Positions 9,754 to 17,429 are shown, counted from the first letter of the stretch. The stretch: DNA of 64,000 nucleotides from Microbacterium sp. (GCF_017305435.1 NZ_JAFKIP010000003.1:540410-604409), one strand, 5' to 3'. The notes: generated by a model from the sequence alone, not told the origin. A program made the numbers and translations.

Positions 9754-10377
9754 ATGATCGAGACGGAGCCGGCAGAGGCATCCCTGGTCTTCGGTGAGCA
9801 GATCGATCGCGCACGCCTGTTCGCGGCGGCCCTCGGCGAGCATGGCGAGGAGCGCGGGCTCATCGGTCCCCTGGAGCCACCCCGTCTGTGGACGCGGCAC
9901 ATCCTCAACTCGGCTATCGCCGCGCCGCTGTTCCCCTCCGGCGGTGTCGTGGGTGACATCGGATCCGGAGCGGGATTGCCGGGTCTCGTGCTCGCGATCG
10001 CGCGGCCCGATGTGCAGTGGGTCCTGGTCGAGCCGATGGAGCGCCGTGTCGCGTGGCTTTCCGAGCAGAAGGAGTCGCTGGGTCTCGACAATGTCGAGGT
10101 GCTCCGTGCGCGCGGCGAGGACTGGACACGCGGCCCCATTCTGGATGCCGTGACCGCTCGTGCCGTCAGCGCGTTGCGTACGCTCATTCCGCTGACCGCG
10201 CCGCTCCTGCGCCCGGGTGGTGAGTTGATTCTGCTCAAGGGCGCCAACGCGCAGAACGAGATCGACGCCGCCGACAAGGCGATCCGCAAGTACAAGCTAC
10301 GAGACGTTCGCGTCGAGGTCGTCGGTGAGGGTGTCATCTCCGAACCGACCCGTGTGATCCGGGCGACCGCCGGCTGA
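9754..10377 (+). CDS. rsmG: 16S rRNA (guanine-N7)-methyltransferase RsmG
   Basis: RsmG (GidB) methylates a guanine in the 530 loop of 16S rRNA using SAM. The protein has 207 residues. The SAM-binding motif GDIGSGAGLPG is at residues 67-77, preceded by the family motif RLWTRHILNS. The ATG at 9754 has no clear Shine-Dalgarno because a parS palindrome occupies the upstream bases, so translation may be coupled to jag or initiation may be weak. It is the last gene of the rpmH operon; a repeat array follows. Confidence 0.95.
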   Translation: MIETEPAEASLVFGEQIDRARLFAAALGEHGEERGLIGPLEPPRLWTRHILNSAIAAPLFPSGGVVGDIGSGAGLPGLVLAIARPDVQWVLVEPMERRVAWLSEQKESLGLDNVEVLRARGEDWTRGPILDAVTARAVSALRTLIPLTAPLLRPGGELILLKGANAQNEIDAADKAIRKYKLRDVRVEVVGEGVISEPTRVIRATAG

Positions 10378-10404
10378 TCTCCTCCCCCTGTCTCTCCGGC
10401 GTTG

Positions 10405-10499
10405 TGATCTCTATACGCCGCGCTGCGCGCGGCACTCGATCACCGGAGGGGATCCGCCCGGTGGTTGAGTAGCCGCCGACGGCGGCGTATCGAAACCAC
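10405..10499. repeat. Paired inverted REP element A
   Basis: This is the first element after rsmG. The left unit reads as the inverted copy (TGATCTCTATACGCC...). The right unit ends GTATCGAAACCAC. The arms carry compensatory changes, so a cruciform or RNA hairpin can form. Confidence 0.85.
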
Positions 10500-10518
10500 T
10501 TCTTTTCATCGCGGGAAG

Positions 10519-10534
10519 TGTTTCACGTGAAACA
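10519..10534. promoter_or_regulatory. parS site 2
   Basis: TGTTTCACGTGAAACA, a perfect 16-base palindrome located between REP elements A and B. Confidence 0.95.
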
Positions 10535-10554
10535 TCATCGGGAGGGGTCAGCTG

Positions 10555-10643
10555 TGATCTCGATACCCCACGCTGCGCGCGGTACTCGATCACCGTGGGT
10601 CGGTGGTTGAGTAGGGCGGCGAAGCCGCGCGTATCGTAACCAC
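10555..10643. repeat. Paired inverted REP element B
   Basis: Same structure as A, with more substitutions (GATACCCCACGC, and GTATCGTAACCAC at the right end). It lies between parS sites 2 and 3. Confidence 0.85.
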
Positions 10644-10662
10644 TGCCTCTCATAGCTGGGAG

Positions 10663-10678
10663 TGTTTCACGTGAAACA
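10663..10678. promoter_or_regulatory. parS site 3
   Basis: TGTTTCACGTGAAACA, a perfect 16-base palindrome between elements B and C. Confidence 0.95.
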
Positions 10679-10697
10679 TCACCTAGGTGGTCATCTG

Positions 10698-10786
10698 TGA
10701 TCTCGATACGCCGCGCTGCGCGCGGCACTCGATCACCGAGGGTCGGTGGTTGAGTAGCGCGGCGAAGCCGCGCGTATCGAAACCAC
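10698..10786. repeat. Paired inverted REP element C
   Basis: A well-conserved copy. Unlike the other full elements it is not followed directly by parS but by the GIY-YIG gene. Confidence 0.85.
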
Positions 10787-10879
10787 ATCCACTCCTCCAC
10801 ATTCGACCAATCGTCGGATCTCTCCACAGATTGATCGGCGTCACCACGGGGCTCTGCCGCCCCCGCGCATCATCGTGGC

Positions 10880-11188
10880 TTGGCATATATGTACATCCTC
10901 GAGTGCGCAGACCACTCCTACTACGTGGGCAGTACGCGCAACCTCGAGCATCGGCTCTGGTTGCACGACATCGGTGAGGGCGCCGAGTACACCAAGCGCC
11001 GACGACCGCTGGAGCTCGTCTACGTCGAGGAGTTCGCCCAGGTGGCGGATGCACTCGCGCGGGAGAAGCAGGTTCAGGGGTGGAGTCGCGCCAAGAGACA
11101 GGCGCTGATCTCGTATCACGGAGACCAACTGCCGGATCTTTCGCGCAAGCGATTCACCCATGACGATGAGTCGACGGGTGCGTTGTGA
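10880..11188 (+). CDS. Small GIY-YIG nuclease-domain protein
   Basis: This 102-residue single-domain protein belongs to the GIY-YIG superfamily (UvrC N-terminal/YhbQ-like). The signature reads MYILECADHSYYVGST, followed by the catalytic-type arginine in NLEHRL and a conserved glutamate in ALAREKQVQGWSRAKR. Such proteins cut or are predicted to cut DNA; the biological role of this subfamily is mostly unknown. The start is a TTG at 10880, or an ATG at 10889. The stop TGA is the first three bases of REP element D. The gene sits inside the parS/REP array between elements C and D, the only coding sequence there, so it may have been inserted into or carried with the repeats. Confidence 0.8.
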   Translation: MAYMYILECADHSYYVGSTRNLEHRLWLHDIGEGAEYTKRRRPLELVYVEEFAQVADALAREKQVQGWSRAKRQALISYHGDQLPDLSRKRFTHDDESTGAL

Positions 11189-11274
11189 TCTCGATACACC
11201 GCGCTGCGCGCGGCACTCGATCAACGAACTCCGGTGGTTGAGTAGCGCGGCGCAGCCGCGCGTATCGAAACCAC
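11186..11274. repeat. Paired inverted REP element D
   Basis: Its first bases TGATCTCGATAC provide the stop codon of the GIY-YIG gene. The right unit ends GTATCGAAACCAC. Confidence 0.88.
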
Positions 11275-11293
11275 AGCCTTTTGCCACGGCAAG

Positions 11294-11309
11294 TGTTTCA
11301 CGTGAAACA
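11294..11309. promoter_or_regulatory. parS site 4
   Basis: TGTTTCACGTGAAACA, a perfect 16-base palindrome between elements D and E. Confidence 0.95.
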
Positions 11310-11328
11310 CCGACTGAAGGGTGCGCCG

Positions 11329-11425
11329 TGATCTCGATATACCGCGCTGCGCGCGGCACTCGATCACCGAGGGGCTCACGCCCGGTGGTTGAGTAGCGCG
11401 GCGCAGCCGCGCGTATCGAAACCAC
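11329..11425. repeat. Paired inverted REP element E
   Basis: A full copy with a longer central spacer (GAGGGGCTCACGCC) between the two REP units. It is very similar to element F. Confidence 0.88.
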
Positions 11426-11446
11426 AGCCTTCTGCCGCGGGCAATC

Positions 11447-11460
11447 GTTTCACGTGAAAC
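11447..11460. promoter_or_regulatory. parS site 5
   Basis: The GTTTCACGTGAAAC core is perfect. The outer base pair is broken (C on the left, A on the right), unlike sites 2-4. Confidence 0.93.
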
Positions 11461-11479
11461 ATGACGGGCGGGTGGGGTG

Positions 11480-11575
11480 TGATCTCGATACACCGCCCTG
11501 CGCACGGCACTCGATCACCGAGGGGGCTCGCGCCCGGTGGTTGAGTAGCCGCCGGAGGCGGCGTATCGAAACCAC
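11480..11575. repeat. Paired inverted REP element F
   Basis: A full copy with a spacer similar to E. Its right unit core is GCCGCCGGAGGCGGC, as in element A (GCCGCCGACGGCGGC), showing compensatory exchange of hairpin stems. Confidence 0.88.
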
Positions 11576-11596
11576 AGCGTTCTGCCGCGGGCAAGC

Positions 11597-11610
11597 GTTT
11601 CACGTGAAAC
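11597..11610. promoter_or_regulatory. parS site 6
   Basis: The GTTTCACGTGAAAC core is perfect and lies between elements F and G. Confidence 0.93.
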
Positions 11611-11631
11611 ATCGTCGGGAGGGGTGAGGTG

Positions 11632-11693
11632 TGATCTCGATATACCACGCTGCGCGCGGCACTCGATCACCGGAGTCCGGGGCGTGGTTGAGC
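11632..11693. repeat. Truncated REP element G
   Basis: The left REP unit is intact (TGATCTCGATATACC...), but the right unit stops after TGGTTGAG. A parS site follows nine bases later. This is the parA-proximal end of the array. Confidence 0.8.
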
Positions 11694-11701
11694 GGCGAGT
11701 G

Positions 11702-11715
11702 TTTCACGTGAAACG
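11702..11715. promoter_or_regulatory. parS site 7, in parA promoter region
   Basis: A perfect GTTTCACGTGAAAC 60 bases before the parA start. A -10-like TACAGT lies at 11742-11747, so the site falls just upstream of the expected -35 position. ParB bound here could regulate parAB. Confidence 0.93.
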
Positions 11716-11741
11716 GGGATGAAGGGGGAGAGGCCTCGACT

Positions 11742-11747
11742 ACAGTG
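11742..11747 (+). promoter_or_regulatory. Candidate parAB -10 element
   Basis: TACAGT in the form TANNNT, about 28 bases before the parA start and followed by an ATAGGAG Shine-Dalgarno at 11765-11771. There is no good -35 match, which would be consistent with regulation from the adjacent parS. Confidence 0.4.
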
Positions 11748-11774
11748 GAATGGTCCCCGAAACGATAGGAGTCC

Positions 11775-12710
11775 GTGGTGCAGGAATCGGAGAACGCGAC
11801 CGCTCCCGCACCCTTCTCTATCGATGACAGCCCGATTGCGCGCGAACTCGCGGACCTCACGTCTCGACGCCGGGCACTGGATGCCGTGTCTCTCGATTTC
11901 GAGGGAAAGACGCGCATCCTCACGGTGTCGAACCAGAAGGGCGGGGTGGGCAAGACCACCACAACCGTCAACATCGCCGCGGCGCTGGCCACACTCGGAG
12001 CACGCGTCCTCGTGATCGACCTCGATCCGCAGGGAAACGCATCGACGGCTCTCGGTGTCCCGCACACGGCCGACATCCCGAGCGTCTACGACGTCCTGAT
12101 CGACGAGTTCCCCCTCGCCGACATCATCCAGACGAGCCCGGAATCCCCGAACCTGCTGTGCGCGCCGAGCACGATCCACCTCGCCGGCGCGGAGATCGAG
12201 CTGGTATCCCAGGTCGCCCGCGAGCACCGGCTGCGCACGGCGCTGGAGGAGTACCTCGCGGCATCCACTGATCGTCTGGACTACGTCCTCATCGACTGCC
12301 CGCCGTCGCTCGGACTGCTCACGATCAACGCATTCACGGCGGCCGACGAGCTCATGATCCCCATTCAGTGCGAGTACTACGCGCTGGAAGGCCTCAGCCA
12401 GCTCCTCGGGAGCATCCGGATGATTCAGAAGCATCTGAACCCCACGTTGCACCTCTCGACGATCCTTCTCACGATGTATGACGGACGGACGCGGCTGGCG
12501 CAGCAGGTCGCGGAGGAGGTGCGCGCGCACTTCCCGAGCGAGGTGCTGACGACCGTCATCCCGCGTACGGTGCGCGTGTCCGAGGCTCCGAGCTTCGGGC
12601 AGACGGTCATCGCGTACGACCCGCAGTCGGTCGGCGCCGTGTCGTACCGTGAAGCAGCGGTCGAGCTGGTGCAGCGACAGCGAGTCAAGGCGAACGAGGA
12701 AGGCAACTGA
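11775..12710 (+). CDS. parA: Chromosome-partitioning ATPase ParA
   Basis: ParA/Soj is a deviant-Walker ATPase that segregates ParB-parS complexes. The protein has 311 residues. The deviant Walker A motif KGGVGKTTT is at about 55-63, with the signature lysine. DLDPQGNAST and the Walker B-like LIDCPPSLG follow. Two GTG codons, 11775 and 11778, are possible starts; 11778 is better spaced from the AGGAG at 11767. It overlaps parB by one base (TGATG). The parS cluster directly upstream is its functional partner. Confidence 0.97.
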   Translation: MVQESENATAPAPFSIDDSPIARELADLTSRRRALDAVSLDFEGKTRILTVSNQKGGVGKTTTTVNIAAALATLGARVLVIDLDPQGNASTALGVPHTADIPSVYDVLIDEFPLADIIQTSPESPNLLCAPSTIHLAGAEIELVSQVAREHRLRTALEEYLAASTDRLDYVLIDCPPSLGLLTINAFTAADELMIPIQCEYYALEGLSQLLGSIRMIQKHLNPTLHLSTILLTMYDGRTRLAQQVAEEVRAHFPSEVLTTVIPRTVRVSEAPSFGQTVIAYDPQSVGAVSYREAAVELVQRQRVKANEEGN

Positions 12711-13786
12711 TGGCGAAGCGCACAGGATTGGGCCGGGGGATCGGTGCCCTCATCCCGACCACCGAGAGCACCGAGTCCCGCCCGGTCGACGTGTTCTTCC
12801 CTGGGGCATCGACCGCAGTGAAAGCGCCCGGAGCGTCGATACCGGCGAAAGATGCCGCGGATGCCGCCGGTGCCGTAAGCCCTTCCGGTACCGGAGCGAT
12901 CGCCGAGGACGCCCCGGTGACGGACGGCGCTCACGCAACGGCCGAGGTCGACGCCGATCTCGTCACGGTCCCGGGCGCGCAGCTCATCGAGATCGACCCG
13001 AACGAGATCGTGCCGAACCCCCGGCAGCCGCGGACCAACTTCGACGCGGACGACCTCGCTGAGCTGGTGCATAGCGTGCGCGAGTTCGGCGTCCTGCAGC
13101 CCGTCGTCGTGCGTCGCAACGATGAAGGCGCGTACGAGTTGATCATGGGTGAACGCCGCACCCGTGCATCGCGCGAAGCCGGCCTCACCTCGATCCCCGC
13201 GATCGTCCGCGACACCGCGGACGACGATCTGCTGCGCGACGCCCTCCTCGAGAACCTGCACCGCTCGCAGCTCAATCCTCTCGAAGAGGCATCCGCCTAT
13301 CAGCAGCTCCTCGAGGACTTCGGCATCACGCAGGAGCAGCTCGCGACGCGCATCGGCCGCTCACGCCCCCAGATCAGCAACACCATCCGCCTGCTCAAGC
13401 TGCCCGTTCCGGTGCAGCAGCGCGTCGCGGCGGGGGTGCTGAGCGCGGGGCACGCGCGGGCGATCCTCTCGCTCGACAACGTCGAGGCGATGCAGCGCCT
13501 CTCGGACAAGATTGTCAACGAGGATCTCTCCGTCCGCGCCGCGGAGGCGGCGGCGAAGGGGGTGGATGCCGCGGCGCACCGCACCCCGGCACCCAAGGCC
13601 GGCGCGCGCCGCGCTCACCTCGACGATGTCGCAGAGCGGCTGGGTGACCGGCTCAACACAAAGGTCAAGATTTCGCTGTCCGCGAGAAAAGGCCAGGTCA
13701 TCATTGATTTCGCGACCGTTCAGGATCTCAACCGGATCCTCGCGGAGATCGGCGAGACCGAGTACGGCGCCACTGCGGGAGCGTAG
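12710..13786 (+). CDS. parB: Chromosome-partitioning protein ParB
   Basis: ParB binds parS and spreads as a CTP-dependent clamp. The protein has 358 residues. The N-terminal motif RTGLGRGIGALIP is the ParA-contacting region, followed by an Ala/Ser/Asp-rich linker (about 20-90). The CTPase/ParB-N domain has NPRQPRTNFD and GERRTRASREAG. The helix-turn-helix follows (EQLATRIGRSRPQISNTIRL), and the C-terminal dimerisation domain ends in FATVQDLNRIL. The seven parS sites at 9734-11715 are its expected targets. Confidence 0.97.
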   Translation: MAKRTGLGRGIGALIPTTESTESRPVDVFFPGASTAVKAPGASIPAKDAADAAGAVSPSGTGAIAEDAPVTDGAHATAEVDADLVTVPGAQLIEIDPNEIVPNPRQPRTNFDADDLAELVHSVREFGVLQPVVVRRNDEGAYELIMGERRTRASREAGLTSIPAIVRDTADDDLLRDALLENLHRSQLNPLEEASAYQQLLEDFGITQEQLATRIGRSRPQISNTIRLLKLPVPVQQRVAAGVLSAGHARAILSLDNVEAMQRLSDKIVNEDLSVRAAEAAAKGVDAAAHRTPAPKAGARRAHLDDVAERLGDRLNTKVKISLSARKGQVIIDFATVQDLNRILAEIGETEYGATAGA

Positions 13787-13795
13787 GCTGGACGG

Positions 13796-14137
13796 GTGAC
13801 CGACCGCCCACCGCTCCCGCGACGCGCCAGCCTCGAGGTGCTGCGCGCCGAGGCATCCGATGAGCTTTCGGTGCTCATCGAGGAGCGGATCCGCGACGGT
13901 GAGGACCCCTGGGACTTCATGGAGGACCTCCCGTCGGTCGACGAACTGGTCGTCCTCACGCTGCGCGCGGAGAACATCGCCGCCGACGGCGGCAACCGCC
14001 CGACCGTCGCGCGCAACTACCGGGTGCTGCGACAGATCTCGCTCGACTACCCGGCACTCACGCGTGCCGTGTGGCGACTGCTCGGCAGCGAGCCGCACCG
14101 CACGTGGGATGCCTCGGTGCGCGTCGAAGCGTCCTGA
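13796..14137 (+). CDS. Conserved hypothetical protein downstream of parB
   Basis: This 113-residue soluble protein has an acidic middle part (EERIRDGEDPWDFMEDLPSVDELV) and no recognised domain. The GTG start at 13796 is six bases after TAGGCT (13784-13789), a -10-like sequence, and there is no Shine-Dalgarno, so a leaderless transcript is likely. Alternatively it is read through from parB, nine bases upstream. A degenerate REP unit begins just after the stop. Function unknown. Confidence 0.7.
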   Translation: MTDRPPLPRRASLEVLRAEASDELSVLIEERIRDGEDPWDFMEDLPSVDELVVLTLRAENIAADGGNRPTVARNYRVLRQISLDYPALTRAVWRLLGSEPHRTWDASVRVEAS

Positions 14138-14180
14138 TGTGGTCTCGATACACCGCGCTCCGCGCGGCACTCGACCGCCG
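14138..14180. repeat. Degenerate single REP unit
   Basis: GGTCTCGATACACCGCGCTC and the following CGCGCGGCACTCGACC match the left unit of the REP elements in the rsmG-parA array, with several changes. It starts directly after the stop codon of the preceding gene. Confidence 0.75.
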
Positions 14181-14219
14181 GCGGGAGCTGCGCGCGGCAT
14201 CCGACCACCGAAGTTGCAC

Positions 14220-14262
14220 GACGCTGCGGCGCTCGACCGATGAACGGGAGCGCCGCAGCGTC
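14220..14262 (-). terminator. Hairpin terminator after trxA
   Basis: Perfect 15-base inverted arms (GACGCTGCGGCGCTC and its complement) are separated by a 13-base loop, five bases beyond the trxA stop. There is no T-tract, as is usual in high-GC actinobacteria. It may stop transcription from both sides. Confidence 0.75.
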
Positions 14263-14267
14263 GGCGA

Positions 14268-14591
14268 TCAGGCGAGGTAGGTGGCGAGGTCCTGCTCGAG
14301 GGCGAACTTCGGCTTCGCGCCGATGATCGTCTTCTCGACCTGGCCCTTGTTGAACACCTTCATCGCGGGGATGGAGGTGATCTGGTACTCCATCGCGAGG
14401 TTGGGGTTCTCGTCGACGTTGAGCTTCAGGACGGTGATCTTGTCGCCGTTCTCCGTCTGGATCTCGTCGAGGATGGGCCCGACCATGCGGCACGGCCCGC
14501 ACCAGGCGGCCCAGAAGTCGACCAGAACGGGGCCTTCCGCGTCGATGACGTCCTGCTGCCAGGTGCTCTCGCTCGTGGCCTTCGCGGTCAT
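14268..14591 (-). CDS. trxA: Thioredoxin
   Basis: This is a small cytosolic disulfide reductase of 107 residues. The active site WCGPC has its cysteines at 31 and 34, and the conserved cis-proline is in SIPAMKVF. The ATG at 14591 has an AAGGAG Shine-Dalgarno. It lies 89 bases downstream of trxB on the same strand, so thioredoxin reductase and thioredoxin are probably co-transcribed. Confidence 0.97.
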   Translation of the reverse strand: MTAKATSESTWQQDVIDAEGPVLVDFWAAWCGPCRMVGPILDEIQTENGDKITVLKLNVDENPNLAMEYQITSIPAMKVFNKGQVEKTIIGAKPKFALEQDLATYLA

Positions 14592-14680
14592 GATGTTCTC
14601 CTTAGGGGTGGTTCGCTGAACTCAAACGCCGAACGCAGCCGGTTTGTTCCGGGGCCGCGACCGGGGCGCCGGAGGTGGTG

Positions 14681-15685
14681 TCAGGCGGCGTCCGCCGCGG
14701 TGTCGCCGTCGGCATCCGTGAGACCGTCGATCTCCGCGGCATCCCGCTCGGGGAGGCCCGCGTCGCCGCGGGCGGCGAGGTAGTGCTCGACGTCGAGTGC
14801 CGCGGTGGTGCCGGAGGCCGCGGCGGTGACGGCTTGCCGGTAGGTCGGGTCGACGACGTCGCCCGCGGCGAACACGCCGGCGACGGAGGTGCGCGACGAG
14901 CGCCCGTCGACCCAGACGGTGCCGTGCTCGGTGAGCCGCAGCTGGTCGTGCACGAGATGCGTGCGCGGGTCGTTGCCGATCGCAACGAAAACCCCGGTCA
15001 CGGGCAGTTCTCGCGTCGTTCCGTCGACGGTGTCGCGCAGCAGCAGGCCGGTGACGGCATCGCCGCCGAGCACGTCCTCGACCTCGCTGTTCCAGACGAA
15101 CTCGATCTTCTCGTTCGCGAAGGCGCGGTCCTGCATGATCTTCGACGCGCGCAGCTCGTCACGGCGGTGCACGATGTAGACCTTCGAGGCGAACTTCGTC
15201 AGGAACGTCGCCTCCTCCATCGCTGAATCACCTCCGCCGATGACGGCGATCTCCTGCTCGCGGAAGAAGAAGCCGTCGCACGTCGCGCAGTACGAGACGC
15301 CGTGGCCGGAGAGACGCTGCTCGCCCTCGATGCCGATCTTGCGCGGCGCGGAACCCGTGGCGAACACGACGGACTCCGCCTCGTGGACGGTGCCGTTGCC
15401 GAGCGTGACCTTCTTGACGTCACCCGCCAGATCGAGCTCCACGACGTCCTGATACAGCACTTCGGTGCCGAACTTCTCCGCCTGTTCCTGCATCTTGGCC
15501 ATGAGATCAGGGCCCATGATGCCCTCGGGGAACCCGGGGAAGTTCTCGACCTCGGTCGTGTTCATGAGCTCGCCGCCGGTCTCGACGGAGCTGGCGACGA
15601 GCAGCGGGGAGAGGTTCGCACGCGCCGCGTAGATCGCGGCGGTGAATCCCGCCGGCCCGGAACCGATGATGATGACCTGTCGCAC
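14681..15685 (-). CDS. trxB: Thioredoxin-disulfide reductase
   Basis: This FAD/NADPH enzyme reduces thioredoxin. The protein has 334 residues from a GTG at 15685. The start was chosen because the conserved VRQVIIIGSGPAGFTAA begins there and a GGAAAGG Shine-Dalgarno lies upstream; the frame stays open far beyond. The FAD motif GSGPAG, the redox-active CATC (Cys133 and Cys136), the NADP motif GGGDSAMEEA and the C-terminal FAD motif GVFAAGDV are all present. The last 20 residues are acidic and variable. Confidence 0.97.
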   Translation of the reverse strand: MRQVIIIGSGPAGFTAAIYAARANLSPLLVASSVETGGELMNTTEVENFPGFPEGIMGPDLMAKMQEQAEKFGTEVLYQDVVELDLAGDVKKVTLGNGTVHEAESVVFATGSAPRKIGIEGEQRLSGHGVSYCATCDGFFFREQEIAVIGGGDSAMEEATFLTKFASKVYIVHRRDELRASKIMQDRAFANEKIEFVWNSEVEDVLGGDAVTGLLLRDTVDGTTRELPVTGVFVAIGNDPRTHLVHDQLRLTEHGTVWVDGRSSRTSVAGVFAAGDVVDPTYRQAVTAAASGTTAALDVEHYLAARGDAGLPERDAAEIDGLTDADGDTAADAA

Positions 15686-15812
15686 TGCTCTGCCTTTCCG
15701 AGGCGATTCGGGGCTTTCCGTGCGGCCCGAGGTCGGGCCACGAAACGTAGAACCCATGGTAGCCGCGGGGCATTCCATGACAGGGCGGACGCTCCGCGTC
15801 AACGCCCGCGCG

Positions 15813-17429
15813 TCAACGTCCGAGGATCCGCCGCACGAGCCGCGTCGCGATACCCAGCTCCGGCGCGCGCAGCACGGCGAGGGCGGCGACATAGACGACG
15901 AGGGATGCCGCGCCGACGATCGCGCCTCCCGCCGCCCCCAGGAACCGGTCGCTCGTCGTCCACCCGCCGGTGCCGCCGAGGAGGAGGAACACGGCCCATC
16001 CCGCGGCGAACGCGGGTACAGCGGCGATAGCGAAGCGGCCGAGTGCGCGCCACGTGGGACGGAGCGCACTCGTGTCGGTGTGACGCCGCAGCAGCCGCAG
16101 CGCGACCGGAAGCTGCACATACGTCGACAGTGACTGGGTGAGCGCGACGGCCGCGGCGAGGAAGGCGAGCGGCAGGATGCCGAGGTTCACGGCGATCACC
16201 GCGATCACGGCTCCGATGGCGGCGAGGGCGGCCTGGACGAAGGAGAACACGAACGGGGTGCGGGTGTCCTGGAAGGCGAAGAACCCGCGGCGCAGCACCA
16301 CCAGCACCCCGAACGGAACGAGCGCGATGAGGTAGGCGCACAGCACCCAGGCCATCGCGATGGCCCCCTCCGAGCTGTTGGTGAAGACGCGGGTGATCGG
16401 GACGGATGCCGCGGCGATGGCGGCCGTGAATCCGAAGGCGAACAGGGCGATCGCCCGGATCGACTCGTCGAGGTTCGGCCCGACGCGGTCGAACCGTCCG
16501 GCGGCGACGTCTTCGGCGAGGCGCGTGAAGTACGTCGTCGAGATCGACATCGCGACGATCGAGTGCGGCAGCATGAAGATGAGCCACGCGTAGACCATGA
16601 CCGACACGCTCGCGGTGCCCGAGGCGAGCGTCACGACCTGGCTCTGCACGATGCCGGCGACCTGCCCCACGACGACCGCGAGGAAGGTCCACCACGCGAG
16701 CGTGCCGATGTGGCGCAATCCGATGCCCCGCCAGCGGAAGTCGGGGCGCACGTGCAGCTTCGTGCGCTTCCAGAAGAACAGCAGCACGACGGTCTGCAGT
16801 GCGATGCCGAGGGTGGCCGTTCCGCCGAGGAGCGCGATCATGCCGGCATCCCAGTCGGACGTCTCGGTGAACGGGCCGCCGAAGACGGCGAGGAAGACAC
16901 CGAACCCGGCGATCGAGACGAGGTTGTTGACCGTCGGCGCCCAGCTGTACGGGCCGAAGACCTTGCGCGCGTTCAGCACTTCGCCCAGCAGCGCGAACAG
17001 GCCGTAGAACAGCAGCTGCGGCAGCACCCAGTAGGCGAACGCGACGGCAAGCGCGTGCTGATCCGGCTTCCAGGATGCGGCGTACAGCCAGACCAGGACC
17101 GGCGCGATGGCCATCATGAGCGCAGTCGCGGCGATGAGGACGACCGCGCCGAGCGTGAGGAGCTTCGACACGTATCGCGATCCGCCGTCGCTGTGGGCCG
17201 CCGCCTTGACGATCTGCGGCACGATGATGCCCGTGATCACGCCCGCGGCGAGCAACTCGTAGACGTTCGTCGGCAGCGTCGCAGCGACGCTGAACGCGTC
17301 GGCGGCGCGACTGCCGTACGAGCCTATGACCGCGACGAGCACGAGCGAGCGGACGAGGCCCGTGATCCGGGAGAAGAGCGTGCCCGCCCCGATGATGGCG
17401 CTGGCGCGACCGAGGCTAGCCATCGGCAT
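15813..17429 (-). CDS. murJ: MurJ/MviN-family lipid II flippase
   Basis: MurJ flips lipid-linked peptidoglycan precursors. The protein has 538 residues and about 14 hydrophobic segments, starting with ASAIIGAGTLFSRITGLVRS. The motif near residue 50, LPTNVYELLAAGVI, is that of the actinobacterial family. There is no C-terminal kinase-like extension of the mycobacterial type. The in-frame ATG at 17423 is better spaced from the GAGAGAGG Shine-Dalgarno than 17429. It overlaps the DUF6049 stop by 8-14 bases, so the pair is translationally coupled. Confidence 0.93.
   Translation of the reverse strand: MPMASLGRASAIIGAGTLFSRITGLVRSLVLVAVIGSYGSRAADAFSVAATLPTNVYELLAAGVITGIIVPQIVKAAAHSDGGSRYVSKLLTLGAVVLIAATALMMAIAPVLVWLYAASWKPDQHALAVAFAYWVLPQLLFYGLFALLGEVLNARKVFGPYSWAPTVNNLVSIAGFGVFLAVFGGPFTETSDWDAGMIALLGGTATLGIALQTVVLLFFWKRTKLHVRPDFRWRGIGLRHIGTLAWWTFLAVVVGQVAGIVQSQVVTLASGTASVSVMVYAWLIFMLPHSIVAMSISTTYFTRLAEDVAAGRFDRVGPNLDESIRAIALFAFGFTAAIAAASVPITRVFTNSSEGAIAMAWVLCAYLIALVPFGVLVVLRRGFFAFQDTRTPFVFSFVQAALAAIGAVIAVIAVNLGILPLAFLAAAVALTQSLSTYVQLPVALRLLRRHTDTSALRPTWRALGRFAIAAVPAFAAGWAVFLLLGGTGGWTTSDRFLGAAGGAIVGAASLVVYVAALAVLRAPELGIATRLVRRILGR

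Larger units (their letters stand above)
10405..11715. repeat. parS/REP composite array
   Basis: Between rsmG and parA, seven copies of a paired inverted REP element alternate with six perfect parS palindromes. A REP unit is about 40 bases, begins GGTGGTTGAGTAG or GGTGATCGAGT, has a CG-rich hairpin core and ends GTATCGAAACCAC or GTATCGAGATCAC. Two units face each other in each element of about 90-97 bases. The parS sites at 10519, 10663, 11294, 11446, 11596 and 11701 are about 105-152 bases apart, except where the GIY-YIG gene widens the gap. Flanking bases around the parS sites are also similar (for example CCACAGC.TTCTGCC and GGGAGGGGT), which indicates tandem duplication of the whole unit. 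Confidence 0.92.

Noticed and set aside
10405-11715. Possible CRISPR array
   Set aside because: Units are about 90-150 bases, palindromic and separated by parS and duplicated flanks, not by unique spacers of constant length. There are no cas genes nearby.
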